Shown: positions 1 through 7,412, counted from the first letter of the stretch. The stretch: 55,428 nt of DNA from Saprospiraceae bacterium (GCA_024103195.1 JAGFIW010000200.1:1-55428); one strand, 5' to 3'. Program-made: numbers and translations. Notes: generated from the letters alone by a model not told the origin.

Positions 1-393
1 CCCCGTTATCTCATGGGCGTAGGCACCCCGGCCAATATCCTCGAAGGCATCTCCCTCGGCATCGACATGTTCGACTGTGTGATGCCCACGCGCAATGCCC
101 GCCACGGACTCCTCTTCACCCGCGAAGGCATCATCCATATCCGCAACAAGAAATGGGAGAGCGACTTCAACCCCATTGACCCGGAAGGCCCTACGGAAGT
201 CAGCAGGACCACGTCGCGGGCCTACCTGCGGCATCTTTTCCACAGCGGTGAAATGTTGGGGCCCATGCTCGCCTCCCAGCACAACCTCGGTTTTTACCTT
301 TGGCTGGTCAGGGAAGCCAGAGAGCGGATCCTGCAGGGAGCGTTCGCCGCCTGGAAAGAACGCCTCGTCCCCGCCCTCAGCCAACACCTGTGA
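1..393 (+). CDS. tgt: Queuine tRNA-ribosyltransferase, C-terminal part (5' truncated by window)
   Basis: This is the C-terminal third of bacterial Tgt, which exchanges guanine-34 for a queuosine precursor in GUN-anticodon tRNAs. The reading frame is open from base 1 (PRYLMGVGTP), so the gene starts outside the window. The motif FDCVMPTRNARHG carries the Asp that acts as nucleophile in the family, and the end SRAYLRHL...HNLGFYL matches the conserved tail. In the E. coli enzyme a CxCxxC cluster precedes SRAYL and binds zinc with a later His. Here that stretch reads PEGPTEVSRTTSRAYL and has no cysteine. I recall the same loss in other Bacteroidota Tgt proteins, so I do not treat the gene as broken. 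The next gene starts 1 base after the stop. Confidence 0.95.
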   Translation, partial: PRYLMGVGTPANILEGISLGIDMFDCVMPTRNARHGLLFTREGIIHIRNKKWESDFNPIDPEGPTEVSRTTSRAYLRHLFHSGEMLGPMLASQHNLGFYLWLVREARERILQGAFAAWKERLVPALSQHL

Positions 394-394
394 A

Positions 395-1483
395 ATGCTG
401 AAGACCCTCGACCGCTACATCCTGCGCAAGTACAGTACGACCTATCTGTTTACGGCGCTGATCTTTTCCCTCGTATCCATCGCCGTGGACCTGAGCGAAA
501 AAGTCGAGAAATTCATCGTCAACAAGCTGAGCCTCGGCGAGGTCCTCTCCACCTATTACATCCATTTTCTCCCCTTCATCAACGGCCTGCTATGGCCCAT
601 TTACGCCCTGATTTCCGTTATTTTTTTCACCTCCCGCATGGCGTACAATTCGGAAATCATCTCCATGTTCAATGCGGGGATGAGCTTTTGGCGCCTGGCC
701 CGCCCCTACCTGATCGGCGCCTCCGTTTTTGCCGCCGGCCATCTCGCCGGCAACCATTTTTTCATTCCCAACGCCAACAAGCACCGCCTCGATTTCGAAC
801 ACCAGTATATCTGGACCACCAACGAGAAAGGCCGCTCCAATGACATCCACATGTTCCTGCGGCCGGGTGAGAAGATCTACATCAGTTTTTACCGGAAAGC
901 CGACTCGACCATGGTGGACGTGCGGCTCGAGCGTTATGAAGGGCAGCAACTCACCAGCCTGCTCAAAGCGCGCTCCGCCCAATGGCAGGAAGTCGCCGGT
1001 TCCTGGCGGCTGCGCCATTACGAAATCCGCCAGATCGACTCCCTCGGCGAACAGCTCATTTCCGGTATGGGCAAGGAGCTCGACACGGTGCTCAATGTAC
1101 ACCCCTCCGATTTTGTGGAATACGTGGATCAGAAGGACATGATGACTACACCCGAGCTGATCCGTTACATCGACAAGCTCAAGGTGCGGGGCGCGGGCAA
1201 CGCCCGCAAATACGAAGTCGAAAAGCACCGCCGCACGGCCGACCCCTTTACCATTCTCATCCTCAGCCTGATCGGTGTGGCCGTCGCCTCCCGCAAGGTG
1301 CGGGGCGGTCTCGGCCTCCACCTCGCCATCGGGATCGGGATCGGGGCGGTGTACATTTTCCTCTCCCGGTTTTCCACCACCTTCGCCATGAACCAGAGCC
1401 TGTCGCCCCTGCTCGGGGTCTGGATCCCCAATCTCGTCTTCACCGCCGTCAGCCTCTGGCTGGCCTCGAAAGCCCAACAGTAA
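395..1483 (+). CDS. LptF/LptG family (YjgP/YjgQ) permease
   Basis: A 362-residue inner-membrane protein of the family that, with LptB, extracts lipopolysaccharide for transport to the outer membrane. It starts MLKTLDRYILRKYSTTYLF, a typical opening for these permeases. Three hydrophobic segments lie in the first 120 residues, a soluble beta-rich periplasmic domain in the middle and three membrane segments at the end (after the cytoplasmic KHRRTADPF motif). The ATG at 395 is chosen because it follows the tgt stop by one base and matches the family start; the frame stays open further upstream but that would lie inside tgt. Whether it is the LptF or the LptG partner cannot be decided here. Confidence 0.92.
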   Translation: MLKTLDRYILRKYSTTYLFTALIFSLVSIAVDLSEKVEKFIVNKLSLGEVLSTYYIHFLPFINGLLWPIYALISVIFFTSRMAYNSEIISMFNAGMSFWRLARPYLIGASVFAAGHLAGNHFFIPNANKHRLDFEHQYIWTTNEKGRSNDIHMFLRPGEKIYISFYRKADSTMVDVRLERYEGQQLTSLLKARSAQWQEVAGSWRLRHYEIRQIDSLGEQLISGMGKELDTVLNVHPSDFVEYVDQKDMMTTPELIRYIDKLKVRGAGNARKYEVEKHRRTADPFTILILSLIGVAVASRKVRGGLGLHLAIGIGIGAVYIFLSRFSTTFAMNQSLSPLLGVWIPNLVFTAVSLWLASKAQQ

Positions 1484-1534
1484 GCCGAACAATCCGGTTG
1501 CCGAATTGTCTTATGGAGAATCCAAACACGCACC

Positions 1535-1735
1535 GTGGGTAAGTTTCGCGACGCCATCACCCCCCGCTGGATCCGCAAGTACCTGGTCATCTACAAGGAA
1601 CAGGGCTTCAAGGCCATGCTGAAAGCCGCCGGGTGGAAAGTGGTCATCGCGATCTTCCTCTATTACCTGATCCGGGACAGCTTTCTGTACATCCTCCTGC
1701 CTTACCTCATCGCCAAAGGCATCCTCAAATTCTGA
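1535..1735 (+). CDS. Small hypothetical membrane protein
   Basis: A 66-residue basic protein with a GTG start. The N-terminal half is amphipathic and positively charged (RWIRKYLVIYKEQGFK), followed by one long or two short hydrophobic segments (VVIAIFLYYLIRDSFLYILL). It sits 51 bases after the LPS permease gene and 35 bases before mqnC on the same strand, so it may be part of that transcript. No named family is recognised. The composition and frame look like real coding sequence and not a shadow, since nothing overlaps it, but the start codon is uncertain. Confidence 0.6.
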   Translation: MGKFRDAITPRWIRKYLVIYKEQGFKAMLKAAGWKVVIAIFLYYLIRDSFLYILLPYLIAKGILKF

Positions 1736-1770
1736 CCGCTCGGGACGGCGTCTTATCTTTATACCCTTCT

Positions 1771-2913
1771 ATGGAAATCCACGACCTGCTGCAACGCGCC
1801 CTCCGCCGCGAATTCCTGTCCGCCGGGGAAGGGGTGTTCCTGTTCGAGCAGGCCCCGACCGCCGAGCTGATGATCGTCGGCAACGCCCTGCGCCAACACC
1901 ATGTCCCCGGGCAGACCGTCACCTGGATCATCGACCGCAATGCCAACACCACCAATGTTTGTGTGGCCAATTGCAAATTCTGCAACTTCTACCGCCGCCC
2001 CGGTCATGAAGAGGCCTATGTCACGTCCATCGAAGAATACAAGCAGAAAATCGGGGAGACCTTTCGCCTGGGCGGGGAGCAGCTCCTCCTTCAGGGCGGT
2101 CACCATCCCGACCTGGGGCTGGACTATTACGTCAACCTGTTCCGCGAACTCAAGCGCCTCTTTCCCCGACTGAAACTGCACGCCCTGGGACCGCCAGAGA
2201 TCGCGCACATCACCAAACTCGAGAAAAGCACCCATACGGAAGTCCTCCGGGCATTGATGGACGCCGGCCTCGACAGCCTGCCCGGGGCCGGCGCCGAAAT
2301 CCTCGACGACCGGGTGCGCCGCCTGATATCCAAAGGAAAATGCGGCGGCGACGAGTGGCTGGCCGTTATGGAAGCGGCCCACCAGCTCCGCCTGACCACT
2401 TCGGCCACCATGATGTTTGGCCATATAGAGACCAACCTGGAGCGGATGGAGCACTTCGTCCGCCTCCGCGATGTGCAGGCCAAAAAACCGGCAGACGCCA
2501 AGGGATTCCTGGCCTTTATCCCCTGGCCCTTCCAGGACGAGGGCACCCTGCTGCGCCGCCTGAAACGGGCCCGCAATACATGCACGGGCGACGAGTACGT
2601 CCGCATGATCGCCATGAGCCGTATCATGCTCCCCAACGTGGTGAATATCCAGGCGTCCTGGCTGACGGTCGGCAAACAGGTGGCCCAGGTGTGCCTGCAT
2701 GCCGGCGCCAATGACTGGGGCAGCATCATGATCGAGGAAAATGTGGTCAGCGCGGCCGGCGCTCCGTTCCGGTTTACGGCCGACGGCATCCAGCAGGCCA
2801 TCCGCGAAGCGGGCTTCGAGCCCCGACTCCGCGACCAGCAGTACCACTTCCGCGAACTCCCCGCCGATATGGAGCAACAGGCGCTCGACCGCACCGCCAT
2901 GGTGGTGGATTGA
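1771..2913 (+). CDS. mqnC: Cyclic dehypoxanthinyl futalosine synthase (radical SAM)
   Basis: A 380-residue radical SAM enzyme of the futalosine route to menaquinone, which cyclises dehypoxanthinyl futalosine. The [4Fe-4S]-binding motif CxxxCxxC is seen as CVANCKFC at residues 64-71. It is followed by NFYRRPGHEEAYV, LLQGGHHPDLGLDYY and HALGPPEI, all typical of the MqnC/MqnE/CofH group. The C-terminal region with GANDWGSIMIEENVVSAAG is also typical, and the length suits MqnC. The ATG at 1771 is chosen because MEIHDLLQRAL is the usual family start; upstream codons in frame belong to the preceding small gene's region. MqnE is the nearest alternative, but the context of the FeS motif and the tail favour MqnC. 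Confidence 0.9.
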   Translation: MEIHDLLQRALRREFLSAGEGVFLFEQAPTAELMIVGNALRQHHVPGQTVTWIIDRNANTTNVCVANCKFCNFYRRPGHEEAYVTSIEEYKQKIGETFRLGGEQLLLQGGHHPDLGLDYYVNLFRELKRLFPRLKLHALGPPEIAHITKLEKSTHTEVLRALMDAGLDSLPGAGAEILDDRVRRLISKGKCGGDEWLAVMEAAHQLRLTTSATMMFGHIETNLERMEHFVRLRDVQAKKPADAKGFLAFIPWPFQDEGTLLRRLKRARNTCTGDEYVRMIAMSRIMLPNVVNIQASWLTVGKQVAQVCLHAGANDWGSIMIEENVVSAAGAPFRFTADGIQQAIREAGFEPRLRDQQYHFRELPADMEQQALDRTAMVVD

Positions 2914-2979
2914 TGCCTCGCCTCCCGACAAAGCCGATCTCATCCTCGCCCTCATACCCAGGGGCCACCCGCCAGACGG

Positions 2980-3001
2980 ATTGGCTTATGGCAAAGCCAA
3001 T
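2980..3001. terminator. Hairpin between convergent genes (8-bp stem)
   Basis: ATTGGCTT (2980-2987) and AAGCCAAT (2994-3001) are perfect inverted repeats around a 6-base loop. It lies between mqnC and the convergent BOF-domain gene, where a bidirectional terminator would be expected. There is no clear T tract, so intrinsic termination is only likely. Confidence 0.45.
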
Positions 3002-3005
3002 GAAA

Positions 3006-3034
3006 ATGGGGAAGACGACTGACGCCTTCCCCAT
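3006..3034. terminator. Second hairpin between convergent genes (9-bp stem)
   Basis: ATGGGGAAG (3006-3014) pairs perfectly with CTTCCCCAT (3026-3034) around an 11-base loop. It follows the first hairpin by 4 bases. Together they form a double hairpin in the convergent gap between mqnC and the BOF-domain gene. Confidence 0.45.
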
Positions 3035-3059
3035 CCTGACTGGTCACGCTACAAAGAAA

Positions 3060-3431
3060 TCAATCGACCAACACGACCCGATCGACATTGATTTCAGTCT
3101 TTCCAAAGAGATTGTATTCCACCTCTCCGATGAGGATGACCACCGTCTTGTCGTTAAAAGGGCGATCCGGCAGTTTGTCACTGTCAATGTCCACGCGGAT
3201 CATGCCCGTGCCATCCTCAAAAAGATAGGTGTCCTCATCTTGCTGGCGGACAATGTTACCGCGAACGCGGACCGCGATGTCCAGGCGATCAAGATGAGCC
3301 GCTTTGGCCCTAACCTCCTTGACGGTGTATTCCTTGTCCAGCGCGGTGGGCCCTTGAAATTGCGCATGCGCAGGAAGGGCGTAAAAAAAGGCCGTTAGGC
3401 AAAAAATCAATAAAGAAGGGATGATTTTCAT
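3060..3431 (-). CDS. Secreted BOF-domain (YgiW/YdeI-type OB-fold) protein
   Basis: A 123-residue exported protein: signal peptide ending at ALPAHAQ, then one small OB-fold of about 100 residues. The pattern VKEVRAKAAHLDRLDIAVRVRGNIV, then EDTYLFEDGTGMIRVDID, then LIGEVEYNLFGKTEINVDRV matches bacterial OB-fold (BOF) proteins such as YgiW and YdeI, which are periplasmic and tied to stress tolerance in enterobacteria. It lies 23 bases downstream of the PepSY-like lipoprotein gene, probably in the same transcript. A paralogue is at 4057-4428, with the same domain order and clear similarity. The ligand is unknown. Confidence 0.82.
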   Translation of the reverse strand: MKIIPSLLIFCLTAFFYALPAHAQFQGPTALDKEYTVKEVRAKAAHLDRLDIAVRVRGNIVRQQDEDTYLFEDGTGMIRVDIDSDKLPDRPFNDKTVVILIGEVEYNLFGKTEINVDRVVLVD

Positions 3432-3454
3432 CGTTGAGATCAGTTTAATTTGTT

Positions 3455-3880
3455 TTAGTAATCAATTTTGAGAAATTCACCGTCTTTGGTGAAGATCAGA
3501 CCGATACCGTTGTCCAGCTCGACTTCCTGGTGCGGACCGTCCAACTCCCAGGCCACAATATAGTTGGAGGGATAATTGGCTTCCGCGAAATCCCACACTT
3601 TGGGAGGGATAACGCTGGCGGGCAAGGCGAACGGCGCCTGAATTTCCATAATGTCACAATTGCGGTTGAATTCCAGTAACACTCCATCCGTCAGGGAAAC
3701 AATGTATTGGGTGCGCAGATCATCGCGTTCCCTGATGACCTGAAGAATGGATTGTTGGGGGAAATGGGTTTGCACAAAGGTCTCGATGTCCGTACAATAT
3801 TTGCCGGCTGGTACGATTTCTTCTTTGTCGCAAGCAGACAAACCCAAAGCAAGCAGCACAAAAAGAATCAGATTTTTCAT
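3455..3880 (-). CDS. PepSY-like lipoprotein
   Basis: A 141-residue lipoprotein with lipobox LSAC (cysteine 17). After an acidic linker it has one PepSY-like unit: a helix (IETFVQTHFPQQSILQVIRE) followed by beta strands (TQYIVSLTDGVLLEFNRN), then a second half-unit around VWDFAEANYPSNYIVAWELD and VELDNGIGLIFTKDGEFLKI. This helix/strand alternation fits the PepSY-like (formerly DUF2874) lipoproteins common in Bacteroidota. No enzymatic role is known. It is placed between two BOF-domain genes and has a promoter module shared with one of them, which suggests co-regulation with the two-component pair next door. Confidence 0.72.
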   Translation of the reverse strand: MKNLILFVLLALGLSACDKEEIVPAGKYCTDIETFVQTHFPQQSILQVIRERDDLRTQYIVSLTDGVLLEFNRNCDIMEIQAPFALPASVIPPKVWDFAEANYPSNYIVAWELDGPHQEVELDNGIGLIFTKDGEFLKIDY

Positions 3881-3971
3881 ATCGTGGAATGGTTAATGTT
3901 CAGCCCTACTCTTTCAGGATTTTCGGGATCCTCCTTGTCGCCCGCCCCTCGTCATGGCGAACATTTCCGGA

Positions 3972-3979
3972 CAAAGGTA
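3972..3979 (-). promoter_or_regulatory. Promoter -7 element for the PepSY-like/BOF transcript
   Basis: On the minus strand this reads TACCTTTG, a perfect match to the Bacteroidota -7 consensus TAnnTTTG. It predicts a transcription start near 3965 and a leader of about 85 bases. It sits exactly 5 bases downstream of the 21-bp element at 3985-4005. Confidence 0.6.
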
Positions 3980-3984
3980 GAGGG

Positions 3985-4005
3985 TCATTTTGGAGAAATT
4001 TGGGA
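3985..4005 (-). promoter_or_regulatory. Shared 21-bp promoter-proximal element, copy 1
   Basis: Identical over 21 bases to 4506-4526; on the minus strand it begins TCCCAAATTTCTCC and ends AAAATGA. It occupies the region just upstream of the -7 element at 3972-3979, with a 5-base gap. The other copy has the same 5-base gap from its -7-like box, and weaker similarity extends to both sides. It is a candidate binding site or extended -33 region. The alternative is a duplicated gene end, because in copy 2 these bases encode the kinase C-terminus. Confidence 0.6.
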
Positions 4006-4056
4006 ATTCCGACCCCCTCTTGTCAAAAGCGATTGAAGACATAAACAACAATGCCA

Positions 4057-4428
4057 TTATTCTACAAAATAGATGTGTTCGACATTGATTTCGGTGCCTT
4101 CCAAAAGGTCATAATCCACCTCTCCCACGAGGATGAGCTCCGTTTTGTCATTAAAGGTCCTCTTGGGCAAATCTCTTGGGTCAATTTCCACCATTATAAC
4201 GCCGGTGGCATCTTTGAACTGATAGGTTTCCTCGTTGATCTGACTGATGATAAAACCCCTGACACGCACAAGGGCATCCCCCCGGTCAAGCTGGGCCGCC
4301 CCTATCCTGATCTCCTTCACCGTGTAAAACTTGTCCACGGATTTCGGCCCTTCATACTGACCAAACACCTTGCCTGGTGTCCATAGCCAGACGGCGAAAA
4401 GAATGGCGGTAATACAACGGATTTTCAT
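4057..4428 (-). CDS. Secreted BOF-domain (YgiW/YdeI-type OB-fold) protein, second copy
   Basis: A 123-residue paralogue of the protein at 3060-3431. It has a signal peptide (MKIRCITAILFAVWLW...GQ) and then the same OB-fold pattern: VKEIRIGAAQLDRGDALVRVRGFII, EETYQFKDATGVIMVEIDP, LVGEVDYDLLEGTEINVEHI. The frame is open upstream to 4509, but the ATG at 4428 gives a proper signal peptide and sits downstream of the promoter-like box at 4493-4500. It lies 77 bases after the sensor kinase gene on the same strand, so it may be read both from the kinase operon and from its own promoter. Confidence 0.82.
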   Translation of the reverse strand: MKIRCITAILFAVWLWTPGKVFGQYEGPKSVDKFYTVKEIRIGAAQLDRGDALVRVRGFIISQINEETYQFKDATGVIMVEIDPRDLPKRTFNDKTELILVGEVDYDLLEGTEINVEHIYFVE

Positions 4429-4492
4429 GGTGAGCATCTGCATTTCAAATGCGAAAAAAGGATACGGTTTGTCTATCAAGGCATATTCAGGG

Positions 4493-4500
4493 CAAAGTTG
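4493..4500 (-). promoter_or_regulatory. Promoter -7-like element for the second BOF gene
   Basis: On the minus strand this reads CAACTTTG, 5 of 6 fixed positions of TAnnTTTG. It predicts a start near 4487 and a 59-base leader. It is placed 5 bases downstream of the second copy of the 21-bp element, just as in the PepSY-like promoter. Confidence 0.45.
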
Positions 4501-4505
4501 AGGAC

Positions 4506-4526
4506 TCATTTTGGAGAAATTTGGGA
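4506..4526 (-). promoter_or_regulatory. Shared 21-bp promoter-proximal element, copy 2 (overlaps kinase stop)
   Basis: Exact duplicate of 3985-4005. Read on the minus strand it encodes the last codons of the histidine kinase (SQISPK, stop TGA) and also lies directly upstream of the -7-like box of the BOF gene. The dual role could mean a regulatory site embedded in the kinase 3' end, or that copy 1 is a relic of duplication of this kinase-end/BOF-promoter segment. Confidence 0.6.
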
Positions 4527-5771
4527 TTCCCGCCCCGCATGAAAAAAAATGGTGATGACATGTTCATTCTCCTTACTTACCTTGTAGTCCATCCCGAAGC
4601 CATACAGGTCGCAGATTTGCTGGACGATGGCCAACCCGATGCCTGCATTACCTAGTGGTCCTTTGGCAAATCGTTGCACCAGCTTATCGGTAGGTCCTTC
4701 ATGGGGCAGTCCGCTATTGGCCACCGTGAGACGGTCAGGCTCTAGGCGGATGTCCATATGCCCTTTCTCCACATTATGCTTCACGGCGTTTTTGAGCAAA
4801 TTGTTGACCAGGATATCGGCCAGTCCGGGATCCATGCGTACCGGACATTCCGCGAGGTGGGTGGTCAGCCGGATTTGTCTTAACCGGATGACATCCAGAA
4901 AGGGTTCCAATCCTTGCTCCACTACCTTTTGGAGATCGAGATCCACCCGGTCGTCAAATTCCAGGTTTCCGATGCGGCTCAACAACATGAGCGACCGTTC
5001 CATCCGCGACAATTTGACAACCGCATTATAGACGGCCTGGAGGTGGACGTTTCCATTGTACCGCCCATCTTCGTCATTGATCAATTCCTCGGCAGAAGCC
5101 CTGATGATGGCCAATTGGGTCTGTAATTCATGCGAGGCATTCTCATTGAATTCCTTGGTGCGGTGAAAATCGTCTGAAATCTTCTGCAACAATTTCTCTA
5201 CGGTGGCATTGAGGCTGTCAAATTCCCTGATGCCGGTAGGGGGAAAATCCGGTTTGTCTCTGTGGATGCGGAAACTCGTAAGCGTGGACAATGTTCTGTA
5301 AAATGGTTTCCAGATATCACGGGATACGAAGTCCACCAGGAGAAACATGGCCAGGGAAATAATGGCCATCAGCCCGAGAAGGATGAGAAAAGTGCCTTCC
5401 AGGATATCGTCATTGCCCACCAGCAAATGCCGAAGTACAATGGTGAAATCCTGGCCTTTGTGGTCAAGGGTAAAAAACAATTGCCGGTAGGGGACCAGCT
5501 CGTTGTCGCCCGGCTCCAGAATGAGCGTATCTCTGAATACAGGTTCCGTGTACGTCACTCCTTCCTGCAACTCCGTCACCATATGCAAATCGGGCAATGC
5601 CGCGAATTTGTGATGGTAATCCTTAAGCCGGTTCATTTCGAAGGTAAGAAACTCGTCCGTCTCTTCGTAAATGACATGCCGAATCATCAAATAGCTATAT
5701 ACGCCACCCAAGATAAAGACAGGAAGCAGCCCGATAATGGCAATACGGTAGGTGCGTTGAATCAGCTTCAT
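4506..5771 (-). CDS. Two-component sensor histidine kinase
   Basis: A 421-residue inner-membrane kinase. TM1 spans about residues 11-30, a periplasmic sensor of about 95 residues follows, and TM2 lies at about 127-148. The dimerisation/phosphoacceptor box NASHELQTQL places the phosphorylated histidine at 214. The ATPase domain has the N box (LVNNLLKNAVKHN, Asn328) and a G box GNAGIGLAIVQQICDLYGF. The HELQTQL box has Gln where Pro is common, a variant often seen in Bacteroidota. It follows the response regulator gene by 3 bases and forms an operon with it. The signal sensed is unknown; the adjacent BOF and PepSY-like exported proteins are plausible targets. Confidence 0.93.
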   Translation of the reverse strand: MKLIQRTYRIAIIGLLPVFILGGVYSYLMIRHVIYEETDEFLTFEMNRLKDYHHKFAALPDLHMVTELQEGVTYTEPVFRDTLILEPGDNELVPYRQLFFTLDHKGQDFTIVLRHLLVGNDDILEGTFLILLGLMAIISLAMFLLVDFVSRDIWKPFYRTLSTLTSFRIHRDKPDFPPTGIREFDSLNATVEKLLQKISDDFHRTKEFNENASHELQTQLAIIRASAEELINDEDGRYNGNVHLQAVYNAVVKLSRMERSLMLLSRIGNLEFDDRVDLDLQKVVEQGLEPFLDVIRLRQIRLTTHLAECPVRMDPGLADILVNNLLKNAVKHNVEKGHMDIRLEPDRLTVANSGLPHEGPTDKLVQRFAKGPLGNAGIGLAIVQQICDLYGFGMDYKVSKENEHVITIFFHAGRESQISPK

Positions 5772-5774
5772 ACC

Positions 5775-6452
5775 CTAAAAATCAGCCAATCGGTACCCGA
5801 TGCCATAAACGGCTTTGACAGGATCCGCCGATCCGGCGGCAACGAGCTTTTTGCGCAAATTTTTAATGTGGGAATAAATGAAGTCGAAGGAGTCCATCAG
5901 GTCCATGTTGTCTCCCCAAACATGCTCTGCCAGGCTCTCCTTGGACAGTACGCGCTTGGGATTGGAGAAGAAAAACAGGAGTAAATCGTATTCGCTTTTG
6001 GTCAACTCCACCTCCTGGCTACCCACAAAGACGCGGTGACTGTCCGTATGAATGGCAATGCCCCCGATGGTGAGGACATCCTTTCCCTCAAAGAGACGTC
6101 GCCGCAGCAATGAGCGTACCCGGGCCACCAGTTCTGCCATCTCGAAGGGCTTGGTAATATAATCATCCGCTCCGAGTTCGAGTCCTTCCAGTTTGTTGTC
6201 CAGCGAGTCACGGGCGGAAATGACCACTACCCCGGTATCGGGCTTCCGTTTCCTGACCGTGCGGATGATGTCCAGGCCAGACCCTCCCGGCAGATTGATG
6301 TCTACCACAATGGCATCATAATCATACATGTGGATCTTGTCTTCAGCTTCCGTATAATTGGAGGCCCGTTCGCACAGAAATCCCGCTTGCCCCAGCACCC
6401 CCGCGACGGCCTGGAGCAGTTCCTTTTGATCTTCGACGATGAGCAACTTCAT
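5775..6452 (-). CDS. OmpR-family response regulator
   Basis: A 225-residue DNA-binding response regulator. The receiver domain has acidic residues E7 and D8, phosphoacceptor D51 (VVDINLPGGSG), S79 in place of the usual Thr/Ser switch, and K101 (DDYITKPF). The C-terminal half is a winged helix ending TVYGIGYRL-like (VKAVYGIGYRLADF), with LTKSEYDLLLFF and DSFDFIYSHIKNLRKKL typical of OmpR/PhoB. The ATG at 6452 is chosen because MKLLIVEDQ is the canonical start; the frame is open far upstream. It is the first gene of the operon with the kinase. A tandem repeat 26-46 bases upstream suggests autoregulation. Confidence 0.95.
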   Translation of the reverse strand: MKLLIVEDQKELLQAVAGVLGQAGFLCERASNYTEAEDKIHMYDYDAIVVDINLPGGSGLDIIRTVRKRKPDTGVVVISARDSLDNKLEGLELGADDYITKPFEMAELVARVRSLLRRRLFEGKDVLTIGGIAIHTDSHRVFVGSQEVELTKSEYDLLLFFFSNPKRVLSKESLAEHVWGDNMDLMDSFDFIYSHIKNLRKKLVAAGSADPVKAVYGIGYRLADF

Positions 6453-6477
6453 GGTCAAATTTGAGGCAAGAGTCGGA

Positions 6478-6498
6478 AGAAATCCTGTAGAAATCCTG
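6478..6498. promoter_or_regulatory. Tandem 11-bp-phased repeat upstream of the response regulator gene
   Basis: AGAAATCCTG occurs at 6478-6487 and again at 6489-6498, a period of 11 bases. OmpR/PhoB-type regulators commonly bind direct repeats spaced by 11 bp. The site lies 26-46 bases upstream of the regulator start, a good place for autoregulation. A related GAAATCC occurs at 6507-6513. Confidence 0.5.
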
Positions 6499-6664
6499 GA
6501 CACCCCGAAATCCCAACAGACAGTAAGGTAACCTTCTTCTGCCATCCGATGGTCTCCGGACTGCTGAAAAGGACCATTACCCGTACAGACAAAGAAAAAA
6601 TCCCTTAATTTTAGGCCGGGCGTAGCGCCTCCCCCTGACCCATACGGATCAAGCGTCATGCTGT

Positions 6665-7303
6665 GTGTGGGTCCACATCTTCGGAGGAGGCATGCTCCCG
6701 GACCAAATCCCTGCCCCCATGCCAACCGGCCAGCCCATTCTCCTGTTGCCTGCTCCCCGCATTATCGGCAGGCAGGAACCCGTGGAGAGCACGGACAGGG
6801 CCTGGCATGTCCTGCTGGTGCGTCCCCGGACCGAAAAGAAGGTAGCGGCCCAGTTGACCCGGCTGGGCATACCGGCCTATGTGCCGGTGCAGCGACAGGT
6901 CAGGATCTGGTGTGACCGCAAAAAAAAGGTGGACATGGTCATGTTCCACCGCTATGTGTTTGTGGAGGTAGACGAGGACCACCGCAAGGAGGTGTTTCGG
7001 CTGCCCAACGTGTACCGCTACCTGACTTTCGGGCGGGACCCGGTGTGTTTGTGCGAGCGCGAGGTGCAACTGATCCGCATCCTGGCCGGTTTGGAGAAGC
7101 CCGTCCTGCTGGTGAGGGAGGCCTTTCATCCCGGTGACCGGGTGGAAATCATGTCTGGTCCGCTGGCCGGCTACCAGGGTCAGGTCACCGATCGCCACAA
7201 CCGGTCCCGGATCCTGTTGACGCTGGAAGGCCTCCAATGCCGGGTCCAGGTGGAGTTGGACAAGGTCTCGCTGAAAAAACTGAAATCTCCAAAGGGGGGC
7301 TGA
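6665..7303 (+). CDS. UpxY/NusG-like transcription antitermination factor
   Basis: Up to 212 residues. The first ~35 are poorly conserved and the real start may be the later ATG at 6692. From WHVLLVRPRTEKKVAAQL the protein follows the NusG N-terminal domain, with a KKKVDMVMFHRYVFVEV segment typical of UpxY proteins. A KOW motif is seen at HPGDRVEIMSGPLAGYQGQV. UpxY factors promote elongation through long surface-polysaccharide operons encoded directly downstream in cis. Here no polysaccharide genes follow; the next gene is a small zinc-ribbon protein. It is therefore an orphan, or acts in trans. A promoter-like TAATTTTA lies at 6606-6613. Confidence 0.85.
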   Translation: MWVHIFGGGMLPDQIPAPMPTGQPILLLPAPRIIGRQEPVESTDRAWHVLLVRPRTEKKVAAQLTRLGIPAYVPVQRQVRIWCDRKKKVDMVMFHRYVFVEVDEDHRKEVFRLPNVYRYLTFGRDPVCLCEREVQLIRILAGLEKPVLLVREAFHPGDRVEIMSGPLAGYQGQVTDRHNRSRILLTLEGLQCRVQVELDKVSLKKLKSPKGG

Positions 7304-7412
7304 AGGGTGAGCGATCGTGGATGGTGATGGCCGTCAATCAGCCACCTCGCCAAGCCCCAAAATGTTATCGGATATTTTGAAAAGACACTCTGAAAAATAA
7401 TTCAAACTGAAA

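Noticed and set aside
1754..1761. TATCTTTA as a promoter for mqnC
   Set aside because: Good match but the predicted start is only about 4 bases before the ATG and no -33 box is seen; mqnC can be read from upstream genes.
6656..7237. Long minus-strand open frame opposite the UpxY-type gene
   Set aside because: Composition is that of an antisense shadow (His/Gln/Gly rich); the plus strand encodes clear NusG and KOW motifs.
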